DNA from: a bacterium
GTDB taxonomy: Bacteria; Krumholzibacteriota; Krumholzibacteriia; LZORAL124-64-63
Length of the DNA: 9,888 bases
Direction of reading: 5' to 3'
NCBI GenBank assembly: GCA_030591105.1
Contig: JAUVBS010000044.1
Location: 1 to 9,888 of the forward strand
Of the stretch, positions 1 through 5,822 are shown in pieces. The position numbers and the translations under genes are program-made. How positions within the stretch are numbered: position 1 is the stretch's first letter; each line of letters starts with the position of its first letter. The notes under the pieces were generated by a model, which saw nothing but the letters and a program-made list of their open reading frames with translations, did no database searches and was not told the DNA's origin.

Positions 1-1903
1 ACAGGACCGGGAACATCTGCGGATCTTCACTACTGCCGTAGTCGGAGGTCCAGGCCCAGCCGATGGTGAAATTCTGGAAGCGCAGCATGTCCATCACGCC
101 GACGGCGGGCATCGCCGCGCCGAACAGTTCCGGTCGCTGATTGACCACCGCACCGACGAGCAGACCGCCGTTACTGCCGCCGTATACCGCGAGCTTGTTC
201 GGGCTGGTGTAACTTTCATCGATCAGGTACTCGGCCGCCGCGATGAAGTCGTCGAAGCTGTTTTGCTTGTTGGCGAGCATCCCGGCCTTGTGCCACTGCT
301 CGCCATATTCCCCGCCACCGCGGATGTTCGCGGTGGCCCAGATGCCGCCCGCTTCGAGCCACGGCAGTAATCCCGTGCTGAACCTGGGGGTCAACGAGAT
401 GTTGAACCCGCCGTAACCGTACAACACCGTTGGATTGCTGCCGTCTAGCTCTAGGTCTTTCCGGTACACCAGGAACATCGGTACCCGGGCGCCGTCCCGA
501 CTGTGGTAGAAGACCTGTTTCGTTTCGTAGGCGTCGAAATCGAAATCGATGGACGGTGATCTGAACAGCTTGCTTTCGTGCTTGGTCAGATCGTAGTGGT
601 AGATCTCGCTCGGGTTCAGGTAGGAGGTGAACAGGTAGTAGGTCTCGGTGTCGTCGGGATGACCGCTGAAGCCGCCGACCGAGCCGAGGCCCGGTAGCGC
701 GAGGTCGGTCACGTGATCGCCTTCGAGCGTGAAGATCTTCACCACGTTGACCACGTCGCGCATGTAGGTGACCACGAAGTTGTGGTTGAGGATCGTGGCG
801 CTCTCGATCGGGTCGGCATCTTGTGGTACTAAGGTCTGCCACTGGTCGCGCTCCGGCTGCCGAATATCGATGGCAATGATCCGGCCGCGGGGTGCGTCGA
901 GGTTCGTCTCGAAGAAGAACATCGGACCGTCGTTGCCGAGGTACTCGTAGCTGGCGTCGAAGTCGTCGAGCAGTTCGTGGACACGCAGGCTGCGGTCATG
1001 CAGGTCCTTGTAGTAGACTCGGTTGTTGCGACTCGTGCCCTGCCAGACCGTGATGATCAAGTACCGACCGTCGGGGCTTACTTTGGTGCCGAAGCCCCAC
1101 TCCTTCTGATCGGGACGCTCGTAGACCAGCACGTCCTCGCTCTGGGAGGTACCGCGCCGGTGGTAGTAGAGCTTGTGAAAATAGTTGGTGCCTTCGAGAG
1201 CTTCACCTGCTGCGGGAGCATCGTAGCGGGAGTAGTAGAAGCCGCTGCCATCGTGATCCCAAGCGGCTCCTGAGAACTTGCCCCACTCCACCAAATCGTC
1301 CAGATCTGCGCCGGTATCGATATCGCGGATCCGCCAGGTGTGCCAGTCGCTCCCCGAAACGCTGGTCGCCCACGCGAGGTGCTTGCCGTCGCGGCTGACG
1401 CTCAAGCCCGCCAGGGCGACGGTGCCGTCGTCCGAGAGCAGGTTCGGATCGAGCAGGACACGTGGTTCTGAAGTCTCGCTGTCCTGCACGTAGAGAACCG
1501 CCTGGGGCTGGAGCCCATCGTTCTTGAAGTAGAAAGTGCGGCCGCCCTCGCGGAACGGGGTGCTATAGCGGACGTAATCCCATAACTCGGTCAACCGTTT
1601 GCGGTATTGTTCGCGGGCAGGAATGCCCTCCAGAAATGCAAAGGTGACTTCGTTCTGCGCCGTGACCCAAGCCGCGGTCTCGGCGCTGTCGACGTCCTCG
1701 AGCCAGCGGTATGGATCGGCGACCAGCGTGCCGTGGTAGTCATCGACATGATCGACGGTCGCACTCTCGGGGTACTGTAGTTTTTCCATGGCGATCGGTG
1801 TCCTGGCTAGGTCGGTCCGGTCCTGGCCGCAACCGCCCAGCACCAGAGTGGTGGTAACGAGCAAGCAGGACCAGACGAGTCGATTGAAGAAGGTCGTGGG
1901 CAT
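1..1903 (-). CDS. Prolyl oligopeptidase family serine peptidase (S9A), predicted lipoprotein; 3' end cut by window edge
   Basis: My reverse-strand translation gives one frame open from ATG at 1903 to base 1 (634 complete codons, no stop). Family enzymes cleave short proline-containing peptides. Residues 1-25 look like a lipoprotein signal: Arg8, a hydrophobic stretch, then LVLGGC with Cys25, so the protein is probably exported and lipidated. DPYRWLED (63-70) is typical of the family N-terminus; a beta-propeller would follow. The hydrolase part shows YGYGGFN (495-501), RGGGEYG (528-534), GGSNGG with nucleophile Ser577, and WAWTSDYG with Trp618. Tyr497, Ser577 and Trp618 correspond to porcine Tyr473, Ser554 and Trp595 from remembered family sequence. 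The catalytic Asp and His should lie beyond the window. The start is supported by AAGGAG six bases upstream and by the lipobox; a later ATG (codon 39) would lose the signal. The family is near certain; the lipoprotein location is inferred. Confidence 0.93.
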   Translation of the reverse strand, partial: MPTTFFNRLVWSCLLVTTTLVLGGCGQDRTDLARTPIAMEKLQYPESATVDHVDDYHGTLVADPYRWLEDVDSAETAAWVTAQNEVTFAFLEGIPAREQYRKRLTELWDYVRYSTPFREGGRTFYFKNDGLQPQAVLYVQDSETSEPRVLLDPNLLSDDGTVALAGLSVSRDGKHLAWATSVSGSDWHTWRIRDIDTGADLDDLVEWGKFSGAAWDHDGSGFYYSRYDAPAAGEALEGTNYFHKLYYHRRGTSQSEDVLVYERPDQKEWGFGTKVSPDGRYLIITVWQGTSRNNRVYYKDLHDRSLRVHELLDDFDASYEYLGNDGPMFFFETNLDAPRGRIIAIDIRQPERDQWQTLVPQDADPIESATILNHNFVVTYMRDVVNVVKIFTLEGDHVTDLALPGLGSVGGFSGHPDDTETYYLFTSYLNPSEIYHYDLTKHESKLFRSPSIDFDFDAYETKQVFYHSRDGARVPMFLVYRKDLELDGSNPTVLYGYGGFNISLTPRFSTGLLPWLEAGGIWATANIRGGGEYGEQWHKAGMLANKQNSFDDFIAAAEYLIDESYTSPNKLAVYGGSNGGLLVGAVVNQRPELFGAAMPAVGVMDMLRFQNFTIGWAWTSDYGSSEDPQMFPVL

Positions 1904-2044
1904 CGGTAACTCCTTGTCGGCGCAGGTCCTCAAGCTCTACAGCAACGTTTCCGGTTTGCGAAGATAGGCCACCCGGGCGTGTCTGTCATTTATTATCGAT
2001 CTGGTCCTTCCGATGACCCGCCGCGTCTGGTATTTTGAGGCACC
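1904..2044. promoter_or_regulatory. Divergent intergenic region, probable promoter area
   Basis: These 141 bases separate the divergent peptidase and pseudouridine synthase genes, so promoters for both probably lie here or just inside the genes. The only AT-rich patch is around 1988-2000. It contains TATTAT (1991-1996) on the plus strand and GATAAT (1997-1992) on the minus strand, each five of six matches to a -10 box. I found no convincing -35 at the right spacing for either, so no promoter is assigned. Confidence 0.25.
1910..1915 (-). promoter_or_regulatory. Ribosome binding site of the S9A peptidase gene
   Basis: On the minus strand AAGGAG lies six bases before the ATG at 1903. This favours the start that includes the lipoprotein signal over the internal ATG at codon 39. 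Confidence 0.7.
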
Positions 2045-2737
2045 ATGGAAGCGGCTGCTCTGCACGTGATCCTCGAGGACAACCATTTACTGGCGGTGAC
2101 CAAGCCGGCGGGTCTGCTCGTGCAGGGTGATCGCACCGGCGATGTCACACTGCTCGCCATGGCGAAGGCGTACCTGAAGCAGAAGTACGCCAAGCCGGGC
2201 AATGTGTTTCTCGCGCTGGTGCATCGCCTCGACCGGCCCGTCTCCGGCGTCGTACTCTTCGCACGGACGAGCAAGGCCGCCAGCCGGCTCAGTCGGCAGT
2301 TCCGCGAGCGCACGGTCGGCAAACGCTACCAGGCGGTGGTCGAAGGTATACCGCCGGCCAGGAGTACGGAACTCGTTGCCCATCTGGCCGGTAGTGGAGA
2401 TGCTCACGGGGTGACCCGTGCAGCGCACGAGCCATTTCCCGATTCGCGTGAGGCGCGTCTCGTCTATACTGTCACCGGACGCGCCGCTAACCAGGCTCTG
2501 CTGACGGTCGAACCCATGACCGGACGTCGGCACCAGATCCGCGTGCAATTGGCGCTGATCGGCTATCCCGTCCTCGGTGATGTAAAGTACGGTGCCGTCC
2601 GCCCGTTAAACGACCGCAGCATCGCCTTGCACGCGTCGCGGCTCGAGGTGACCCATCCGATCAGCGCCGAGCCGGTGACGCTTGAAGCGTTGCTACCGCC
2701 GGAGTGGCCCTGGCCACCGGCGACCGGTTCGTTCTGA
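2045..2737 (+). CDS. RluA-family RNA pseudouridine synthase, short form without S4 domain
   Basis: This 230-residue protein should convert specific uridines in rRNA or tRNA to pseudouridine in the cytoplasm. The family signature HRLDRPVSG occupies residues 60-68, with catalytic Asp63. Other family marks are KPAGLLV (20-26), KRY (93-95), GRRHQIRVQL (160-169) and YPVLGDVKYG (174-183). The protein starts directly in the catalytic domain, so the N-terminal S4 RNA-binding domain of RluC and RluD is absent. That resembles RluA, TruC or the many uncharacterised short members; the target RNA cannot be read from sequence, so I give no symbol. GAGG lies four bases before the ATG, slightly close. It is the first gene of a tight run, with the next start 27 bases after its stop. 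Confidence 0.9.
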   Translation: MEAAALHVILEDNHLLAVTKPAGLLVQGDRTGDVTLLAMAKAYLKQKYAKPGNVFLALVHRLDRPVSGVVLFARTSKAASRLSRQFRERTVGKRYQAVVEGIPPARSTELVAHLAGSGDAHGVTRAAHEPFPDSREARLVYTVTGRAANQALLTVEPMTGRRHQIRVQLALIGYPVLGDVKYGAVRPLNDRSIALHASRLEVTHPISAEPVTLEALLPPEWPWPPATGSF

Positions 2738-2764
2738 GCTGTCATTGCCAACGAAGGAGATCAT

Positions 2765-3235
2765 GTGAACCGCAATTCCATCGTCGTGACTGTGTTGATC
2801 GCCGCGATCGTGTTATCGGTCGCGGCTGTCGCGGTGGCCGCCGGCACGGCCAAAGTGAACTGGGTCGACTACGAGACCGGTCTGGTTCGTGCCCAGGAAC
2901 AAGGCAAGCCGCTCATGGTGAATTTCACTGCCGAGTGGTGCAAGTTCTGCAAGCAGATGAAGGCCGAGACCTACACCGATCCGGCGGTCATCGCCTACCT
3001 GAACGAGCACTTCCTCGCGACGATGGTCGACACCGACGAGCAGCAAGAACTCGCTCGGCAATACTATGTGCGCGGGTTACCGACGATCTGGTTCTTGACC
3101 AGCGATGCCGAGAAGATCACCAACCTACCGGGGTACATCGATGCCCCGACGTTCTTGCAGATTCTCGGCTTCATCGCCAGCGAAGCTTATCTGACGATGA
3201 CGTTCAGCGATTACGTAGCCGGTCTAGAAGGGTAG
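2765..3235 (+). CDS. Thioredoxin-fold protein with N-terminal signal or anchor
   Basis: This 156-residue protein has an N-terminal hydrophobic stretch (about 6-26) ending in VAVAA, so it is exported or anchored facing the periplasm. The remainder is a small thioredoxin fold: an active site WCKFC with Cys59 and Cys62 near the start of a helix, and a cis-proline loop RGLPTIWF with Pro106. The layout resembles thioredoxin-like (Thioredoxin_7 type) proteins and the C-terminal domain of DsbD; a role in reducing or exchanging disulfides outside the cytoplasm is inferred. The start is GTG, supported by AAGGAG five bases upstream; an overlapping ATG at 2763 is in another frame. The FAD oxidoreductase begins seven bases after the stop, so the two are probably co-transcribed. 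Partner proteins are unknown. Confidence 0.85.
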   Translation: MNRNSIVVTVLIAAIVLSVAAVAVAAGTAKVNWVDYETGLVRAQEQGKPLMVNFTAEWCKFCKQMKAETYTDPAVIAYLNEHFLATMVDTDEQQELARQYYVRGLPTIWFLTSDAEKITNLPGYIDAPTFLQILGFIASEAYLTMTFSDYVAGLEG

Positions 3236-3242
3236 CGCGATC

Positions 3243-4424
3243 GTGCCCGACGTCGACGTGACGGTCATCGGGGGTGGCGTGGTCGGTTGCGCGGTGGCGG
3301 CCGCGGCCGCTGGCCGTGGTTTGAACACGGTGTTGCTCGAGAAAGCGACTCACCTCGGGAGCGGTACCACGTCGCGCAACAGCGAGGTGGCTCACGGCGG
3401 CATGTACTACCCGGCCGATTCGCTCAAGGCGAGTTTGTGTGTCCGCGGCCGCCGCCAGCTGAAGGAGTTCTGCGGTACCGCGGGTGTGCCGTACCGGGAG
3501 CTGGGCAAGCTAATCGTCGCGGTGACGGCGGCCGAGGAGGCGGAGCTCCAGCGGCTGTTGACCCTCGGCCGGACCAACGGCGTGGAGGATCTCGAGCTGC
3601 TCGACGGCGCGGCTCTGGCGCGGCTCGAACCACACGTGCGCGGAGTGGCCGCCCTGCTCTCGCCGCGGACGGCGGTTTTCGGCGCCGAGCAGACCGCGCA
3701 GGCCTACGGTAGACTCGCCACCGAGCGCGGCGCGCAGGTTTTCACCGGCGCGGAGTGCGTCGGCCTGGACCGCCAGCACGGCGGCTGGCACGTGGCGGTG
3801 GCCCCGCCGGCCGCGCAAGTGGGCGTCCAGCCGTGGACCCACACGAGCCGGCTGGTCGTCAACGCCGCCGGTCTGTACGCCGACCGCATCGCGCGCCTGG
3901 CCGGTATCGACATCGCCGCCCGCGGTTGGCGGCTCCACTGGGTAAAGGGGAGCTATTTCGGCATCGACCCGGCGCACGCCGATAAGATCGGACGTCTGAT
4001 CTATCCGGTCCCTCCCGCCGATGGCACAACCCTCGGTGTCCATGTCTGCGTCGATCTGGGCGGCCGTTTGCGCCTCGGTCCGGACTTCCAGCCACTCGGC
4101 CTTTCGGGCGGCCTCGACTCCGCTTGCGAGCTGCTCGCACCTGACCGACTCGCCCGCGAGGATTACGCGGTCGACCCCGGACGCGCCGATATCTTCTTTG
4201 GCGGCGCCTCGCCGTTCTTGCCGTTCCTACGCGCGGAGGATCTCACTCCCGATATGGCGGGTATCCGGCCGAGGTTGCTCGAGAATGGTTTCAGCGACTT
4301 CGTGATCGTGCGTGAAACCGTTGACGATCTGACCGGGCTGGTCAATCTGGTCGGTATCGATTCGCCGGGCCTGACCTGTGCGCCCGCCATCGCCGAATAC
4401 GTGGTAGAGTTGTTGACCGCCTGA
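3243..4424 (+). CDS. FAD-dependent oxidoreductase, L-2-hydroxyglutarate dehydrogenase-like
   Basis: This 393-residue protein belongs to the DAO superfamily of flavoproteins. The N-terminal Rossmann motif for FAD is GGGVVG (Gly10, Gly12, Gly15), with Glu33 at the end of the second strand to bind the ribose. The following segment matches the L-2-hydroxyglutarate dehydrogenase group: SRNSEVAHGGMYYP (44-57), then SLKASLCVRG, GKLIVAV, and near the C-terminus a VGIDSPGLT segment. LhgO-type enzymes oxidise L-2-hydroxyglutarate to 2-oxoglutarate and pass electrons to the quinone pool. The RNSE form of the first motif differs from the HNSG form of the human enzyme and is, as I recall, common in a related bacterial subgroup, so the substrate could be another 2-hydroxy acid or amino acid. 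The GTG start follows AGAAGGG at a ten-base spacing and lies seven bases after the thioredoxin-like gene. No CsiD-type or other 2-hydroxyglutarate gene is visible nearby. Confidence 0.85.
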   Translation: MPDVDVTVIGGGVVGCAVAAAAAGRGLNTVLLEKATHLGSGTTSRNSEVAHGGMYYPADSLKASLCVRGRRQLKEFCGTAGVPYRELGKLIVAVTAAEEAELQRLLTLGRTNGVEDLELLDGAALARLEPHVRGVAALLSPRTAVFGAEQTAQAYGRLATERGAQVFTGAECVGLDRQHGGWHVAVAPPAAQVGVQPWTHTSRLVVNAAGLYADRIARLAGIDIAARGWRLHWVKGSYFGIDPAHADKIGRLIYPVPPADGTTLGVHVCVDLGGRLRLGPDFQPLGLSGGLDSACELLAPDRLAREDYAVDPGRADIFFGGASPFLPFLRAEDLTPDMAGIRPRLLENGFSDFVIVRETVDDLTGLVNLVGIDSPGLTCAPAIAEYVVELLTA

Positions 4425-4461
4425 GCCGAAGCTGGCGCCAAACGAAAGATCGTTACCGACC

Positions 4462-4866
4462 ATGAAGGAATATCTCAAGATCTCGTTGCTGCCCAAAGAC
4501 ACCAACATGCACGGAACCATTTTTGGCGGCGTGATCATGTCGTACCTCGATCTGGCCGGCGCGATCTGCGCCCGCGATCGGTTCGATAATCTTTTCGTGA
4601 CGATCGTCGTACGCGAGATGCGATTTCTACACCCGGTGTACGTCGGCGATCTGCTGTCGTTCAGGGGTGAGGTGATCGACCAAGGGACCACTTCGGTCAC
4701 GGTGAAAATCGAGGTCGATGCCGAGCGCATCGACAGCCGCGAAGTGTTCCGCGTGACCGATGCTGAGATCGTCTACGTGGCGGTGGACCGAGAGCGTGGC
4801 AAGACACCGCTGATTGCCAGAGGGCACGATCAGCCCGACGGCGCACCGCGGCGGAAGGGGCAGTAG
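4462..4866 (+). CDS. Hotdog-fold acyl-CoA thioesterase, YciA-like
   Basis: This 134-residue protein hydrolyses acyl-CoA to free acid and CoA if it acts like its family. The N-terminal block DTNMHGTIFGG (13-23), then IMSYLDLAGA (25-34), matches the YciA/ACOT hotdog signature, including conserved Asn15 and Asp30. The later FLHPVYVGD segment is also typical, as is an aromatic strand near the end (VYVAVD). YciA enzymes are usually homo-hexamers with broad acyl chain range; chain preference cannot be predicted here. The start lacks a strong ribosome binding site: a GAAAG-like stretch lies in the loop of a small 5-bp inverted repeat (AACGA 4441-4445, TCGTT 4450-4454), seven bases before the ATG, so translation may depend on upstream ribosomes. 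The PAP2 gene begins three bases after the stop. Confidence 0.88.
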   Translation: MKEYLKISLLPKDTNMHGTIFGGVIMSYLDLAGAICARDRFDNLFVTIVVREMRFLHPVYVGDLLSFRGEVIDQGTTSVTVKIEVDAERIDSREVFRVTDAEIVYVAVDRERGKTPLIARGHDQPDGAPRRKGQ

Positions 4867-4869
4867 ACG

Positions 4870-5634
4870 GTGGATATTGCTCTCGGCGTTGCAGTGGCCG
4901 TAGCGATGGCGCTGCTCTGGCGTACGCGGCAACCGTGGCGTCGCGGCGGCCCTCTGCTAAGTAACACCGGTGATCATTGGCGACGCAATTACAGCCGGCG
5001 CAGTTTCCTGAAGCTGGGCGGTGCCGCGGTCGCCAGCGCTGCTCTGGCCTACAGCGGTGCCGATGAGGCACTACAGACGTGGCACGGCACCCGGGTCCGC
5101 TCGCGGTGGACCGATCGTCTGGCGGCTCATCTGCACCATTACGGAGAGCGGTTCTGGTTCGTGGTCTGGGGGGCGGTCGCCGGCGTCGATGCGTACGTCC
5201 GTACGAGCTCCTTCAGCCGCTGGGGCCGCCAGAATTTCGAGGCGATGCTGGTTGGCCTGCCGGTCCTGTGGACGGTTCAGCGCGGCCTCGGCGCCAACCG
5301 CCCGTCCGATCCGGATCCGAACCCCCGCTGGCGGCCGCTGGCCGACGATAACGCTGCTTCGGGTCACGCGTTCATCGCCGGCATTCCCTGGTTGAATCTG
5401 GCGCGGCGGCTACCGCCGGGCGTCGGGCGCGGTGTCGCCCGTGTTTTGTCGACGGCGACGGGCTGGTCGCGATTGAACGACGACAAGCACTACCTTTCGC
5501 AGGTCTTGCTCGGTTGGGTGATCGCCTGGAATGCTACGGCGGCGGTGGCGGATACGCCGTCGGTCGCGTTGGTTGCTGGTCAGAGTACGGCAGAGGAGCT
5601 GGCCGTGGCCGAGCCGGACCCCAGACCGCGGTGA
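4870..5634 (+). CDS. PAP2-superfamily phosphatase-like protein with Tat motif and variant signature
   Basis: This protein is 254 residues with a GTG start, nine bases after GGAAGGGG and three bases after the thioesterase stop. Residues 2-17 form a hydrophobic segment, then a basic stretch, then a twin-arginine motif SRRSFLK (42-48) followed by a hydrophobic core (about 49-61). The PAP2 signature follows in order: a block ending in Arg-Pro (144-145), ASGH with His166, and SRLNDDKHYLSQ with Arg201 and His207. PAP2 enzymes remove phosphate from lipid phosphates or related substrates using these two histidines, normally on the outer side of the membrane. Three canonical positions differ: the first-motif Lys is Gln at 137 (Arg138 next to it), the Pro of PSGH is Ala163, and the Asp after the nucleophile His is Gln211. 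Activity is therefore uncertain. An internal ATG at codon 13 would remove most of the first hydrophobic stretch but lacks a ribosome binding site. Confidence 0.8.
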   Translation: MDIALGVAVAVAMALLWRTRQPWRRGGPLLSNTGDHWRRNYSRRSFLKLGGAAVASAALAYSGADEALQTWHGTRVRSRWTDRLAAHLHHYGERFWFVVWGAVAGVDAYVRTSSFSRWGRQNFEAMLVGLPVLWTVQRGLGANRPSDPDPNPRWRPLADDNAASGHAFIAGIPWLNLARRLPPGVGRGVARVLSTATGWSRLNDDKHYLSQVLLGWVIAWNATAAVADTPSVALVAGQSTAEELAVAEPDPRPR

Positions 5635-5664
5635 TCGTGTGTTACCGGCGGACACGGCACGATC
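5633..5664 (+). terminator. Possible weak hairpin at the end of the five-gene run
   Basis: GATCGTG (5633-5639) pairs with CACGATC (5658-5664), with a few further pairs possible across a bulge, and the 5' arm overlaps the PAP2 stop codon. No T-run follows, so it is not a standard intrinsic terminator. It may stabilise the 3' end, assist factor-dependent termination, or be chance. Confidence 0.25.
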
Positions 5665-5742
5665 GCGCTCTGGCCATCGCCTGCCGAGCACCGATTCCTG
5701 ATTCAATTTCCCAATTCAACTCAATTGCGAACATACGCCCTC

Positions 5743-5755
5743 TTCAAACGTTGAA
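5743..5755. repeat. Short inverted repeat overlapping the -35 box
   Basis: TTCAA (5743-5747) and TTGAA (5751-5755) are perfect inverted arms around ACG. The right arm lies in the -35 element of the predicted promoter, a position that could suit a repressor site. It is short enough to be chance in AT-rich DNA. Confidence 0.3.
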
Positions 5756-5780
5756 AATCGCCATCAATTAGTGCTAGCAT
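5751..5780 (+). promoter_or_regulatory. Predicted sigma70-type promoter, extended -10, for the L,D-transpeptidase and gltS genes
   Basis: TTGAAA (5751-5756, five of six to TTGACA) is followed after 18 bases by TAGCAT (5775-5780, four of six to TATAAT). A TG at 5772-5773 gives the extended -10 form TGnTAGCAT. A start near 5787 would leave a leader of about 36 bases before the ATG at 5823, enough for the AGAGG ribosome binding site. The site lies just inside the AT-rich segment. Confidence 0.6.
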
Positions 5781-5808
5781 GGCTATCGGACCATGGGCTA
5801 CCCCGACG

Positions 5809-5813
5809 AGAGG
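5809..5813 (+). promoter_or_regulatory. Ribosome binding site deciding the L,D-transpeptidase start
   Basis: AGAGG sits nine bases before the ATG at 5823. The ATG codons at 5793 and 5814 lack a properly spaced site, and 5793 lies only a few bases after the predicted transcription start, so 5823 is preferred. Confidence 0.65.
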
Positions 5814-5822
5814 ATGGAATCT

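Noticed and set aside
216..842. A 208-residue minus-strand open frame inside the peptidase gene
   Set aside because: It is an out-of-frame shadow: Arg/Pro-rich, no domain, while the overlapping frame encodes a clear S9A peptidase.
2087..2548. A 153-residue minus-strand open frame opposite the pseudouridine synthase
   Set aside because: Antisense shadow of a gene with an intact catalytic signature; no recognisable features or ribosome binding site.
2704..3261. A 185-residue plus-strand frame overlapping the thioredoxin-like gene
   Set aside because: Arg/His-rich low-complexity translation in a different frame; the overlapping frame has the WCKFC motif and cis-proline.
3510..4043. A 177-residue minus-strand frame opposite the FAD oxidoreductase
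   Set aside because: Long antisense frames are common in GC-rich DNA; the opposite strand matches a known enzyme along its length.
4227..4730. A 167-residue minus-strand frame across the oxidoreductase-thioesterase junction
   Set aside because: It spans two real genes on the other strand and shows no domain or plausible start.
5635..5792. A possible small gene between the PAP2 and L,D-transpeptidase genes
   Set aside because: Open frames here are continuations of shadow frames from the neighbours; no start with a ribosome binding site. The stretch holds the promoter instead.
5793..5822. Upstream ATG giving a ten-residue longer L,D-transpeptidase
   Set aside because: It places charged residues before the signal peptide, lacks a ribosome binding site, and is almost at the predicted transcription start.
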